A stretch of 31,939 bases of DNA. Source: an uncultured Eubacteriales bacterium (GTDB lineage Bacteria; Bacillota; Clostridia; Christensenellales; CAG-138). The notes under the pieces are model-generated. The model did not search any database, was not told the DNA's origin, and saw nothing but the letters and a program-made list of their open reading frames with translations. How positions within the stretch are numbered: the first letter of the stretch is position 1; every line of letters begins with the position of its first letter. A program made the position numbers and the translations under genes. Of the stretch, positions 22,316 to 31,563 are shown piece after piece. Location of the stretch: positions 1 through 31,939 of the forward strand of contig UQGA01000019.1 in NCBI GenBank assembly GCA_900540495.1, read 5' to 3'.

Positions 22316-24550
22316 TCACGGCTTGCGGATGCGGTTGAGCTGTTCGTTGAGGGACAGGAGCTGCTCCTTGGTGAGCTTGATGCCGGCCATGCCGAGCATC
22401 CCGGTCAGGCGCAGCACGGTAAACCCGCCCATCATGCGCATCATGCCCTTGTTGAGCTGGAAGCCGGCGAACTCCTGCCTGCCCTCGCCCATTTTGGCCA
22501 GGAGCTGCTCAAACAGGGCCTTGCCCTCCGGCGCGGCGAGGATGGCGCCGACCTTGTCGTTGAGCGAGAAGTATCCCTCCGGGGCGGTAACGTCGAACCA
22601 GTTGAGCACGGCGCCGGCCTCGCGCAGGCGATACTTCTCGTTGAATTTGGCGACCTTGCGGATCTCGCCCTCGTCGCGGCAGCGCCCGGCGACGGCGGTC
22701 AGGCGGGTGCGGCCGACGTTGGGCACGTCGAAGCGGAAGAACAGATCGCCCTGCTGACGGGCAAACGGCTTGCCGTTGACCAGCAGCTCCACCTCGGGCT
22801 GGTTTGAATAGACGGTCACGCGCGTGACGTCCTCCACGCGGTCCACATATCGCTTGCCGCACAGATGGACGAACGGCTCGTCGCTCAGCCACGCCTTGTA
22901 CGCATAGAATGCATCCTTCTTGTATGCGCGGTCGAACGTGACAAGGCCCTTGTGGTTCTGCCCGTTCTCGCCGCCCTCGTTCCGCGCGTCGGCGCCGAAG
23001 TCGAACATGTTCCACACATGCGTGGCCCAGAGGTACGGGCGCTCGCGGATCTGGCGGATCAGTTCCTCGTGATAATGCGCCTGGTATTCCTCGGTATAAT
23101 CGCCCTGCTGCGGGTCGGAGGTATGCCAGTTGAGCGCCTCGCAGCCGTATTCGCTGATGCCGACGGCCAGTGCGGGCCGCTGCGCGTGGAAGTTGTCAAA
23201 CCACGGGCCGTTCATGTCCGTATCGCCGCCGTACCAGCCGAAGTAATGGTTGTAGGACACCACGTCCGGGATGTCGAGATACGGGGCGTGGATGTCGCAC
23301 ATCGACACCACGGCGACGGTCGTTTTGCGCGTCGGGTCCAGGCCGTGGCACAGCTCGTTGAGCTGGCGGTGGTTCTCCAGCAGATCGGGATCGTTCTCGC
23401 CGTTCATGGTGATCTCGTTGGACAGGCCCCACACGACGATGGACGGGTGGTTGTAGTTCTGCACGACCAGTTCGCGCATCTGCGAGAGCGTGTTCTCCCG
23501 GCCGGCGGGCATGTGCCTGGAGATATATGGGATTTCCGCCCACACGACCAGGCCGCGCTCGTCGCACAGGTCGTAAAAGGCCTGGCTGTGCTGGTAGTGG
23601 GCCAGGCGCACGGTGGTCGCGCCGAGCTCGCAGATGAGGTCGATGTCGCGGCGGTGGTGCTCGAAAAGCAGCGCGTTGCCCAGGCCCTTCCAGTCCTGAT
23701 GGCGGGACACGCCGCGCAGCGGATACGCCTCGCCGTTGAGCAGGAAGCCCCGCTCCGGGTCGATCTCAAACGTGCGGCAGCCGAAGCGGGCGCTCACGCA
23801 GTCGAGCTCGGCTTCCCCGTCGAGCAGCGCCACGCGGGCGGTGTACAGGTACGGGTCCCTGCGGCCATGCCAGCGGTGCACGCCCGCGATGCGCAGCGCA
23901 ACCTCGCGCTGCTCCACGGGGACGACCCGTTCGGCGACGGCGTCGCCCGTGGCGTCGAGCAGGGTGTAGCGCAGCGTCTGTCCCGCCTGCGCATCCGTGA
24001 GCCACACGCGCACGGAAACCTCCGCATCGTCCCCCGCGAGCGCGGGCGTGACGGCGACGCCGGGACTGCCGAAATAATCGAGGTCAAAGTGCGAGGCGGG
24101 TACGCCGATGAGGCTGACCTCGCGGTACAGGCCGCCGTAGAAGGTGAAATCCGCCATCTGCGGGTAGACGCGGTCGTTCACGCCGTTGTCCACCTCCACG
24201 ACGAGCACGTTGTCGTCCGCAAGCGCGCCGGTCAGGTCCACGCGCCACGTGGAGTATCCGCCGTCGTGGTGCGCAAGCAGCCTGCCGTTGAGCGTCACAT
24301 CCGCAGAGGCGTTCGCCCCCTGCAATTCCAGATAGACGCGTTCGCCGGCCGGCAGCTCGCTGCGGTCGATGCGGCGCTCATAGCGGCAAACGCCGCGAAA
24401 ATAGTCGTTGCCGCCGTCCTGCCCGTCCTCGGCGTTCCAAGTATGCGGCAGCCGGACGGTCCGGCTCCGCTGGCCGGGCTTTGTGAACGTCCACCGGTCG
24501 TTGAGCGGCCGGACGTCGCGCCCGCTCGGCCGTATGGTTTCGTGCTTCAT
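22316..24550 (-). CDS. Glycoside hydrolase family 2 enzyme (beta-galactosidase or beta-glucuronidase type)
   Basis: A 744-residue retaining glycosidase. The N-terminal jelly-roll sugar-binding domain contains VRLPHTWNAEDG and FTFYGGLYREVSLIG; an immunoglobulin-like domain follows; the TIM barrel carries the acid/base Glu379 in WGLSNEI and the nucleophile Glu467 in GISEYGCEA. No signal peptide is present, so it acts in the cytoplasm on an imported glycoside. An NHKG segment (Asn532, Lys534) matches the NxK motif that recognises glucuronate in beta-glucuronidases, but similar segments occur in clostridial beta-galactosidases, so the substrate is open. The last roughly 95 residues are an unusual helical extension. 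GGAG lies before ATG, 19 bases after the symporter stop. Confidence 0.9.
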   Translation of the reverse strand: MKHETIRPSGRDVRPLNDRWTFTKPGQRSRTVRLPHTWNAEDGQDGGNDYFRGVCRYERRIDRSELPAGERVYLELQGANASADVTLNGRLLAHHDGGYSTWRVDLTGALADDNVLVVEVDNGVNDRVYPQMADFTFYGGLYREVSLIGVPASHFDLDYFGSPGVAVTPALAGDDAEVSVRVWLTDAQAGQTLRYTLLDATGDAVAERVVPVEQREVALRIAGVHRWHGRRDPYLYTARVALLDGEAELDCVSARFGCRTFEIDPERGFLLNGEAYPLRGVSRHQDWKGLGNALLFEHHRRDIDLICELGATTVRLAHYQHSQAFYDLCDERGLVVWAEIPYISRHMPAGRENTLSQMRELVVQNYNHPSIVVWGLSNEITMNGENDPDLLENHRQLNELCHGLDPTRKTTVAVVSMCDIHAPYLDIPDVVSYNHYFGWYGGDTDMNGPWFDNFHAQRPALAVGISEYGCEALNWHTSDPQQGDYTEEYQAHYHEELIRQIRERPYLWATHVWNMFDFGADARNEGGENGQNHKGLVTFDRAYKKDAFYAYKAWLSDEPFVHLCGKRYVDRVEDVTRVTVYSNQPEVELLVNGKPFARQQGDLFFRFDVPNVGRTRLTAVAGRCRDEGEIRKVAKFNEKYRLREAGAVLNWFDVTAPEGYFSLNDKVGAILAAPEGKALFEQLLAKMGEGRQEFAGFQLNKGMMRMMGGFTVLRLTGMLGMAGIKLTKEQLLSLNEQLNRIRKP

Positions 24551-24569
24551 ATTGCTCCGCCCCCTTTTC

Positions 24570-26144
24570 TCACTGTTCGGCCGGCCCGGCGTCTTCCGCG
24601 GCCGTCCCGGCGTCTTCCGCGGCCGGCCCGGCGTCTTCCGCGGCCGCCCCGGCGTCTTCCGCGGCCGTCCCGGCGTCTTCCGCGGCCGCCCCGGCGTCTT
24701 CTGCGGCCGTCCCGGCGTCTTCTGTGGCCGCCTCGGCGAGCTCCTCGGCGCGGCGCGCCTCGAGCTCGGCGTTCATGTGGGCGAGCGTCTTTTTGTCGAT
24801 GTTATAGATGATCGCAAGCGAGACGAACTGCATCAGCGCGCTGAACAGGTACAGCCCCGCGACCAGGTAGCGCATGTTGAGCGCCACGTCGGGCGTCTGC
24901 GAGCCCTGGTTGGCCTCCACATAGCCCAGCGCCACCATGATGACCAGCACCAGCGAGGGCCCGAGGCCCTGCGCCAGCTTGCGGAAGAAGGAGTGGAGCG
25001 AGTACACCGTGCCCTCCTCGCGCACGCCGAAGCGCCACTGGTTGTAGTCGATGGCGTCGGCCATGAGCGACCAGCTCACGCAGCTGTACACGCCCATGCC
25101 GAGGCTGTTGATCAGCATGCAGCCCACGTAGATGATCAGGCCCGTCGTATCCGGCGTGACGGGCAGCACCAGCAGCAGCGCGCACGCGACCACGCTGCAC
25201 AGCGCGCCCACGACGGAGATCTCCTTCTTGCCGTACTTGACGGACAGCTTGCGGATGAACGGCGCAAAGAGGATCATCGGCAGCATGGCGAACATCTGCA
25301 CCACGCCGGAGATCTGCACGTTCTTGAAATAGGACTGGAACAGCACCGTCACGGCCGCGGTCGCGCCCTGCATGCCGATGAACATGCCCATGGCCGCGAG
25401 CGTCGCGCCGACGGCGGCGCGGTTTTTGACGAAGTTGCCCATGGCCTTGAACACGTTGAACTTCTGCTTCTCGGCCTTGGCGGGCGGCTCCGCCTCCACG
25501 CGCTCGACGGTGTTGCGGATCATGAACTGGAAGGCGGCAAAGCCGATCACGCCCATGATCAGCGCCACAAAGAACACGCGCGTGCCGATGATGTTCTGGT
25601 TCGCGTCGAAGATCAGCAGCGGGATGAGCACTATCGTGGCGATGTTGCCCAGCAGCGAGCCGATGCTGCGCCACGTGGACAGCGCCGCGCGGTCGCCCGG
25701 GTCGGACGAGATCAGCGACAGCAGCGAGCCGTAGGGCACGTTGGCCACGGTGTAGAACGCGTCCCAGATGATGTAGCCGGCCACGAACAGGATGTTCTTG
25801 GCGATGTCCGGCGCGCTCGGCCACGGGATGAAGCACAGCGCGCCCGCGACCACCAGGCCGATGGAGCCGGCGAAGATGTACGCCTTGAACTTGCCGAGCT
25901 TGTAGCGGCGGCGGTCGGCGTCGATCAACGCGCCGATGAGCGGGTCGTTGATCGCGTCCCAGACCTGCACGATGAGCAGCAGCGCCGCATAGAGCAGCGA
26001 ATCCATGCCCATGTACTGCGTCCAGAAGATGACCAGCGTGCCCTTGAGCGCGAAGCTCATGTTGCAGCCGAAGTCGCCGGCGGCATAGGCAAGGTTGTCC
26101 CGCATACCGAACGGACGGTGGATAGCGGTCGGTTTGCCTTCCAT
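24570..26144 (-). CDS. GPH-family sugar:cation symporter with repetitive tail
   Basis: A 524-residue transporter of the glycoside-pentoside-hexuronide (MelB/UidB-type) family in the major facilitator superfamily. About twelve membrane segments span residues 14-450; the signature WDAINDPLIGALIDADRRRYKLGKF region near helix 2-3 and AFYTVANVPYGSLLSLIS near helix 4-5 are typical. It imports a glycoside or hexuronide with a cation, supplying the GH2 enzyme. The C-terminal tail (471-519) is seven copies of a heptapeptide, GxAAEDA. AGGAGG precedes ATG 26144. First gene of the operon with GH2, divergent from the AraC regulator. Confidence 0.92.
   Translation of the reverse strand: MEGKPTAIHRPFGMRDNLAYAAGDFGCNMSFALKGTLVIFWTQYMGMDSLLYAALLLIVQVWDAINDPLIGALIDADRRRYKLGKFKAYIFAGSIGLVVAGALCFIPWPSAPDIAKNILFVAGYIIWDAFYTVANVPYGSLLSLISSDPGDRAALSTWRSIGSLLGNIATIVLIPLLIFDANQNIIGTRVFFVALIMGVIGFAAFQFMIRNTVERVEAEPPAKAEKQKFNVFKAMGNFVKNRAAVGATLAAMGMFIGMQGATAAVTVLFQSYFKNVQISGVVQMFAMLPMILFAPFIRKLSVKYGKKEISVVGALCSVVACALLLVLPVTPDTTGLIIYVGCMLINSLGMGVYSCVSWSLMADAIDYNQWRFGVREEGTVYSLHSFFRKLAQGLGPSLVLVIMVALGYVEANQGSQTPDVALNMRYLVAGLYLFSALMQFVSLAIIYNIDKKTLAHMNAELEARRAEELAEAATEDAGTAAEDAGAAAEDAGTAAEDAGAAAEDAGPAAEDAGTAAEDAGPAEQ
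24588..24734. repeat. Seven tandem 21-bp repeats inside the symporter gene
   Basis: Seven in-frame copies of a 21-bp unit starting GGCGTCTTCCGCGGCC, differing at only a few positions, mostly one codon that switches Thr, Ala or Pro. The two copies nearest the coding interior are the most diverged (24693-24734). High identity suggests recent expansion by slippage or recombination. Confidence 0.95.
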
Positions 26145-26439
26145 TTTTGTGGGTCCTCCTTTTCGTGTGGCGTGGTTGTGTATGGTTCCGGCACGGGGCC
26201 GGTCGAATCCGCAGGGACCGTTGCGCCGCAGGGCGGCAGAAATGCACAAAATGCGCATAAAATCGGGGGTTACGCGATTGGGATAAATACAGTATAATAA
26301 AGATATCCTCCGAATAGATAGTAAAAAACATTTGTTTATTTGTATAATTTTTATCCCTTTTCGGCATTGCCGCCCTTTCTCCCTCCCCCGACCAATCCCC
26401 TCCCGCACGGCGGGCATTTGCAGATGGAGGCTGTCGCCC
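26145..26439. promoter_or_regulatory. Divergent control region, symporter operon and AraC gene
   Basis: 295 bases without a gene. The stretch 26278-26355 is AT-rich. Plus strand: TATAAT (26293-26298) with a poor TTACGC -35 (26270-26275), a candidate promoter for the AraC gene. Minus strand: TATACT (26296-26291) on the same bases but no good -35, as expected for an activator-dependent promoter of the symporter operon. I could not define the AraC binding sites. Confidence 0.5.
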
Positions 26440-27621
26440 ATGGACTATGAAAACGAGCTCCGATTCCTGCAGCGGCTGCTTGGCCGGCTCAACGTGCAGA
26501 TGCTGCGCTTTGCGCCGGATTCACCGCCGGAGGTCGACCTCGGCCTGCGCCGCCTCGCGGGGTTGCCGCCGTTCCCGGCCGTATCCGGATTCGAACCGCA
26601 AACCGTCTATCTGGCAACCGACGGCCTTGCCTGCCGCTATGCCGGCGCGCTGCTGCCGGGCGGGGCGGAGGCGCTGCTGCTCGGCCCGTATCTGGAGGGG
26701 GAGATGCGCGACGAGGCGATCATCCCGCTGCTCGACCGGCTGCGCCTGCCCCCGCGCCTGCTGCCCGCGCTGCGCCGCTACTACTGCAGCCTGGCGCAAC
26801 TGCGCGACGGCGTCATGGAAGCGATCGTGACCGCGCTTGGCGAAGCGCTTTTCGGCGGGCCGGACGCCTTTTCGCTGCAGCATCTCGACCTTGCCGCCGC
26901 GCCCGTCGCCGAGCCGGCCGTCGTGCAGTCCACCGAGCCGTTTGAAGCGCGGCTGCTCGAAGAACGGTATGCCTACGAGGGGCGGCTTCTGCGCGCCGTG
27001 TCGCTCGGGCGGACGCAGGAGGCGCTGCGCCTCGTCGCCATGGCGGGTTCGTCCGCAATGGAGAGCCGCACGCCGGACCCGCTGCGCAATTTCAAAAACT
27101 ACGCCATCATCATGAACACGCTGCTGCGCAAGGCGGCCGAGGAGGGAAACGTCCATCCGGTGCACATCGACGGCCTTTCCCGCCAGTTTGCCCTTCGCAT
27201 CGAGGGCCTGCGCTCCGCCGCGCAGGCGCGGCGGCTGTTCCTTTCGATGGTGAAGGCGTACTGCGAGCTGGTCAACGCGCACGCCATGCCGTATCATTCT
27301 GCGCCGGTGCGGGACGTGATCCTGTGCGTGGACGCGGACCTGACGGCCGACCTCAGCCTGCGCGCGCTCTCGCAACAGCTGAACGTCAGCCCGGGCTACC
27401 TGTCGCTCCTGTTCCGGCGGGAAACGGGCAAAACGCTGACCGACTATGTGGCGCGCCGCCGCATCGACCGCGCCGCCTACCTGCTCGCCTCCACCGACCT
27501 GCAGGTGCAGGCCGTGGGCGCGCATTGCGGGATACCGGACCCGAACTACTTTTGCAAAACCTTTAAGCGGTATATGGGAAAAACGCCGCGGGATTACCGC
27601 GCCGCTGCCCGGCAGCCGTGA
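26440..27621 (+). CDS. AraC-family transcriptional regulator
   Basis: A 393-residue regulator. The C-terminal roughly 100 residues are an AraC/XylS double helix-turn-helix: LSLRALSQQLNVSPGYLSLLF, RRETGKTLTDYVARRRIDRAAYLL and the second HTH VQAVGAHCGIPDPNYFCKTFKRYMGKTPRDYR. The N-terminal 280 residues do not show a clear cupin barrel; they look helical and resemble the ligand-sensing part of AraC proteins from Clostridia that control glycoside genes. GGAGG (26426-26430) fits ATG 26440. It is divergent from the symporter-GH2 operon, so it likely activates that operon when its sugar is present. The next gene begins 57 bases on and may be co-transcribed. Confidence 0.9.
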   Translation: MDYENELRFLQRLLGRLNVQMLRFAPDSPPEVDLGLRRLAGLPPFPAVSGFEPQTVYLATDGLACRYAGALLPGGAEALLLGPYLEGEMRDEAIIPLLDRLRLPPRLLPALRRYYCSLAQLRDGVMEAIVTALGEALFGGPDAFSLQHLDLAAAPVAEPAVVQSTEPFEARLLEERYAYEGRLLRAVSLGRTQEALRLVAMAGSSAMESRTPDPLRNFKNYAIIMNTLLRKAAEEGNVHPVHIDGLSRQFALRIEGLRSAAQARRLFLSMVKAYCELVNAHAMPYHSAPVRDVILCVDADLTADLSLRALSQQLNVSPGYLSLLFRRETGKTLTDYVARRRIDRAAYLLASTDLQVQAVGAHCGIPDPNYFCKTFKRYMGKTPRDYRAAARQP

Positions 27622-27678
27622 CCGTCCGGCGCCCGGAAGACGCCGCACAGCAGATCATGAGGAAAGGAAGCGCAGGCA

Positions 27679-29742
27679 ATGGTGAAAATGAACCCGGAAT
27701 ACGCCCCGCTGTTCACGCCGTGGAAGATCGGCGCGGTGGAGATCAAAAACCGCATCGTGCTCTGCCCGATGGGCGGCACGTCGCTGTTTGGCTGGATGGA
27801 ACCAAACCATTTCGACGAGGAAGCGGCCGCCTTCTTCCTCGACCGGGCGAAACAAAACGTCGGTCTCATCATCCCCGGTATCGCGCCGGTCCGGGATACC
27901 ATGGGCGGCCGGTGGCTCTGGCAGAACCGGCGCATGTTCGAGCAGCTCAAACCGTTCATGGAGCAGATCCACCGCACCGGCGCAAAGCTGTTCGTGCAGA
28001 TCACGGCCGGCATGGGCCGCTCGTGGGCAATCACCACGCCGCTGGTCGCCGTACACAACAATCCGGTGCTGCGCGCGCTGTGCAAACCGTTTGTCGACGT
28101 GCAGTACCAGTCCGCAAGCCCGAGCGAGCTGCCCTCCCGCTGGTCGGACAAGGTTATTTGCCGGCAGATCACCACGGATGAGATCCGCCAGATCGTCGAC
28201 GGTTTTGCCAAAACCGCCCGCCTGTGCCGGGACGCCGGCGTGGACGGCGTCGAAGTGCACGCCGTCCACGAGGGGTACCTGCTCGACCAGTTCACGCTGC
28301 CGTATACCAACCGGCGCGACGACGAATACGGCGGCTCCTTCGAAAACCGCTACCGCTTCGCCACGGATATCGTGCGGGCGATCAAGGCCGCCTGCGGCGT
28401 CGATTTCCCGGTTTCGCTGCGGTATTCGGTCGTTTCCAAAACCAAGGATTTCTGCTATGGCGCGCTGCCCGGGGAAACCTATGAGGAGATCGGGCGCGAC
28501 CTGACCGAGAGCGAGCGCGCCGCCCGCTATCTGCAGGACGCCGGCTACGACATGCTCAACGCCGATAACGGCACCTACGACGCCTGGTACTGGGCGCACC
28601 CGCCGCAATACATGCCGGAGAACTGCAACCTCGAGGAAGTCGCGCACATCCGGCGCTTTGTGGACATCCCGGTCGTCTGCGCCGGGCGCATGGACCCTGC
28701 CGTTGGCGCAAAGGCCATCGCGGAGGGCCGCATCGACGCGCTGGGCGTGGCGCGCCAGTTCCTCGCCGACGGGGAGTGGGTCACCAAACTCCTCGAGAAC
28801 CGACTGGAGGATATCCGACCCTGCATCTGTTGCCACAACGGCTGCTTCAACCTCACGCACTACCGCGGCGTGGCCAACGACCAGAGCCTTTACGACGCCG
28901 GACACATGGCCCGCTGCGCGCTCAACCCGCCGACCATGCAGCGCGGCCGGTACCGCATCGAACCGGCGGCCAGGCGCAAGCGCGTGGCCGTCGTGGGCGG
29001 CGGCATCGGCGGCATGGAGACGGCGCTCGTCGCGGCGCAGCGCGGCCACAGCGTCACCCTCTATGAAAAGAGCGACCGGCTGGGCGGCGTGTTCATCGCG
29101 GCGGCGGCGCCCTCGTTCAAGGAGAAGGACCGGGCGCTCATCGCCTGGTATCGCCGCGCCGTCGCATCGCAGCCGGGCATCACGGTGCGGCTCAACACCG
29201 AGGTGCGCGACGTCGCCTCGCTCGATGCGGACGAGGTCGTCGTCGCTACGGGCGCGCAGGCGCGCAAGCTGCCGGTGCGCGGCATTTCCCGCGCGATGGA
29301 CGCCGTGGACTACCTGCTCGGCCGCCCGGTGGGCCGGCGCGTCGTCGTGGTCGGCGGCGGGCTGACCGGCTGTGAAATCGCCTACGACCTGTACGGCAAG
29401 GGCCATGAACCGGTTATCCTCGAGATGAAGGACGACCTCATCGCCGTACGGGGCGTGTGCCTGGCCAACGCCAGCTATCTGCGGGACTTTTTCCGCACCA
29501 ATCGCGTGCCCGTCCACCTGGAGACGCGGCTCGGCGAGGTGCTCGAGGACGGCGTGACGGCCGTCGGCAGGGATGGCCGCGCATTCAAGATCGAGGCTGA
29601 CAGCGTCATCCTCTCCGTCGGTTATGCGCCGGCGCCGCTCCCGGCCAACGGCCGCCGCATCCGGCTGGTCGGCGACGCAAAGGCCGTCGGCAACCTGCGC
29701 ACCGTCATCTGGGGCGCCTGGGATGTAGCCATGCGGCTCTGA
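27679..29742 (+). CDS. NADH:flavin oxidoreductase / FAD-dependent enzyme (FadH/BaiCD type)
   Basis: A 687-residue two-part flavoenzyme. Residues 1-370 form an old-yellow-enzyme-type FMN barrel (FTPWKIGAVEIKNRIVLCPM at the start, then VEVHAVHEGYLLDQFTLPYTNRRDDEYGGS). A [4Fe-4S] site follows at Cys382, 385, 389 and 413 (CxxCxxxC, fourth Cys 23 residues further). The C-terminal half has two dinucleotide folds: VAVVGGGIGGMETALVAA for FAD and VVVVGGGLTGCEIAYDL for NAD(P)H. Relatives reduce enoyl-CoA, bile acids, trimethylamine-like or other unsaturated compounds. The substrate here is unknown. It follows the AraC gene by 57 bases; AGGAAAGG precedes ATG. Confidence 0.9.
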   Translation: MVKMNPEYAPLFTPWKIGAVEIKNRIVLCPMGGTSLFGWMEPNHFDEEAAAFFLDRAKQNVGLIIPGIAPVRDTMGGRWLWQNRRMFEQLKPFMEQIHRTGAKLFVQITAGMGRSWAITTPLVAVHNNPVLRALCKPFVDVQYQSASPSELPSRWSDKVICRQITTDEIRQIVDGFAKTARLCRDAGVDGVEVHAVHEGYLLDQFTLPYTNRRDDEYGGSFENRYRFATDIVRAIKAACGVDFPVSLRYSVVSKTKDFCYGALPGETYEEIGRDLTESERAARYLQDAGYDMLNADNGTYDAWYWAHPPQYMPENCNLEEVAHIRRFVDIPVVCAGRMDPAVGAKAIAEGRIDALGVARQFLADGEWVTKLLENRLEDIRPCICCHNGCFNLTHYRGVANDQSLYDAGHMARCALNPPTMQRGRYRIEPAARRKRVAVVGGGIGGMETALVAAQRGHSVTLYEKSDRLGGVFIAAAAPSFKEKDRALIAWYRRAVASQPGITVRLNTEVRDVASLDADEVVVATGAQARKLPVRGISRAMDAVDYLLGRPVGRRVVVVGGGLTGCEIAYDLYGKGHEPVILEMKDDLIAVRGVCLANASYLRDFFRTNRVPVHLETRLGEVLEDGVTAVGRDGRAFKIEADSVILSVGYAPAPLPANGRRIRLVGDAKAVGNLRTVIWGAWDVAMRL

Positions 29743-29753
29743 GCGGCGCCGGG

Positions 29754-29828
29754 TTGCGCCGGATGCGATTATGGTGTAAGATAGCACACACCCGGATCGG
29801 CGGCGGCGCTTCCCGTTCCGATCCGGGT
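29754..29828 (+). promoter_or_regulatory. Candidate promoter and leader hairpin of the pyrophosphatase gene
   Basis: TTGCGC (29754-29759) and TAAGAT (29777-29782) with a 17-base spacer, a weak match. Starting near the expected transcript start, ACCCGGATCGG (29790-29800) and CCGATCCGGGT (29818-29828) form a perfect 11-bp stem with a 17-base loop. There is no T run, so it looks more like a 5' leader structure than a terminator. Confidence 0.45.
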
Positions 29829-29923
29829 CCGATTTCCACGCCCGCTGAAAACCCGGCGTGCCGGCGTGGCCAGGCGCTGTGCGCCTCTGCCATGTCGCAA
29901 AATTGTGAAAAAGGAGAAGACCC

Positions 29924-31534
29924 GTGGAACCCATTTATGTGACCGGACACCGGAACCCGGATACCGACTCCATCGTCTCCGCCATCGCGTATGCGTCGCT
30001 GCGCAACGCGCTTGGCGAACGGTCTTACATGGCCGCCCGCATCGGCGAGATCAGCGACCAGACGCAGCTCGTGCTGGACAAGTTCGGCTTTGCGCCGCCG
30101 CCGCTGCTGCGCGATGTGCGCACGCAGGTGCGCGACCTCGACTACGATACCCCGCCCGTCCTCTCGGGCGCGGTGACGGTACACCATGCCTGGGAGCTCA
30201 TGCAGGGCAACGAGCGGCATATCGAATCCATGCCGGTGGCCACGGAGGACGGGCGCCTGTTCGGGATGCTGACCACCTCGGATATCGCGGCGTATGAGAT
30301 GCACTTCGTGTCCGACGCGACCGTGACCGGCATCCCGCTGTTCAACCTGCTCTCAAGTCTCGACGGGCGGCTGTTCTGCGATGGCGCGCAGCCGGGCGAG
30401 CTGTCCGGTGAGCTGGTCGTTGCGCTGCCGGGCGCCGCCGCACGGCCGATTCCGTCCGGGGCCATCGTGCTCTGCGGCGACCAGCCGGATGCGGTGCGCG
30501 CCGCAATGGAGGCGGGCGCCGCCTGCGTCATCGTATGCGAGGCCCCGGTCGACCGGGAGCTGGCCGCCGCCGGCGGCGACACCTGCGTGATCGGTACGCC
30601 GTTCGACGCATACCGGGCGGCGCGCCTGATCATCCAGTCCGTCCCGGTCTCGCGCCTGTGCCAGAAGGACAACCTCGTCACCTTCCACCTCGACGACTAT
30701 CTCGACGATGTGCGCGACACCACGTTGCGCACACGCTACCGCAGCTACCCGATCCTCGACGAGAACGACCGCGTGGTCGGCACGCTCTCGCGCTATCATC
30801 TGCTGCGGCCCAATCGCAAGCGCGTCGTGCTCGTCGACCACAACGAGACGGCGCAATCCGTCGCCGGGCTGGAGCAGGCGGAGATCATGGAGATCATCGA
30901 CCACCACCGCCTCGCCGACGTGCAGACCGCCGGGCCGGTGTACATGCGCAACGAGCCGGTCGGCAGCACGTGCACGATCGTCACCTCCATGTTCCAGGAG
31001 CACGGCGTCATGCCCAGCCCCAAGCTGGCCGGCCTGCTCGCCGCCGGCATCATTTCGGATACGATCCTGTTCAAGTCGCCCACCAGCACGGACAAGGACC
31101 GCACCATGGCCGAACGCATGGCCCGCCGCGCCGGGCTCTCGCTCGAGGCGCTCGGGCAGGAGATCTTCTCCGTGTCCGCCGCCGGCAACCACAACCCGGA
31201 GGAGCTGCTCTTTTCCGATTTCAAAAAATTCCAGATCGCCGGGCACTTCCTCGGCATCGGGCAGGTCATCTGCCTCGACTCGCTCGATCTCAACGCCAAC
31301 CGGGAGGCGCTGCTGGCCGTCATGGAGCGCGAACAGCAGGAAAAGGGATACGATACGCTGCTGCTCATGCTCACGGATGTGCTGCGCGTCGGCACCGAGC
31401 TGCTCGTGGTCGGCGATATCGATACGGTCGAACAGGCGTTCAACGTCCGCGTCGTCAACCACGGCGCGTACCTGCCCGGCGTGATTTCGCGCAAAAAGCA
31501 GGTCGTCCCCGCGCTCTCGCTGCTCTGGGGCTGA
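29924..31534 (+). CDS. Manganese-dependent inorganic pyrophosphatase with CBS and DRTGG domains
   Basis: A 536-residue family II (DHH) pyrophosphatase, which splits pyrophosphate to phosphate. N-terminal metal motif GHRNPDTDS (His9, Asp13, Asp15); first CBS domain (about 70-130); a DRTGG domain (about 140-245); second CBS (about 250-295); then the catalytic core resumes with VDHNE and DHH at 326-328; the C-terminal domain ends with the substrate-binding SRKK. CBS-PPases of this layout are regulated by adenine nucleotides, with DRTGG forms also binding dinucleotide polyphosphates in studied homologues. The GTG start at 29924 is supported by AAGGAG 7 bases upstream. Single gene with its own terminator. 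Confidence 0.95.
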   Translation: MEPIYVTGHRNPDTDSIVSAIAYASLRNALGERSYMAARIGEISDQTQLVLDKFGFAPPPLLRDVRTQVRDLDYDTPPVLSGAVTVHHAWELMQGNERHIESMPVATEDGRLFGMLTTSDIAAYEMHFVSDATVTGIPLFNLLSSLDGRLFCDGAQPGELSGELVVALPGAAARPIPSGAIVLCGDQPDAVRAAMEAGAACVIVCEAPVDRELAAAGGDTCVIGTPFDAYRAARLIIQSVPVSRLCQKDNLVTFHLDDYLDDVRDTTLRTRYRSYPILDENDRVVGTLSRYHLLRPNRKRVVLVDHNETAQSVAGLEQAEIMEIIDHHRLADVQTAGPVYMRNEPVGSTCTIVTSMFQEHGVMPSPKLAGLLAAGIISDTILFKSPTSTDKDRTMAERMARRAGLSLEALGQEIFSVSAAGNHNPEELLFSDFKKFQIAGHFLGIGQVICLDSLDLNANREALLAVMEREQQEKGYDTLLLMLTDVLRVGTELLVVGDIDTVEQAFNVRVVNHGAYLPGVISRKKQVVPALSLLWG

Positions 31535-31563
31535 GCGGCTCCGGTCCACCGGGCAGGACGGAA

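Noticed and set aside
24588..24734. CRISPR-like array
   Set aside because: The 21-bp units are contiguous with no spacers and keep the symporter's reading frame.
22865..24811. A 648-codon plus-strand frame
   Set aside because: Antisense to GH2 and the symporter tail; its repeats (RRLPRP) merely mirror the 21-bp repeats.
27655..29934. A 759-codon minus-strand frame
   Set aside because: Antisense to the flavin oxidoreductase; no recognisable domain.
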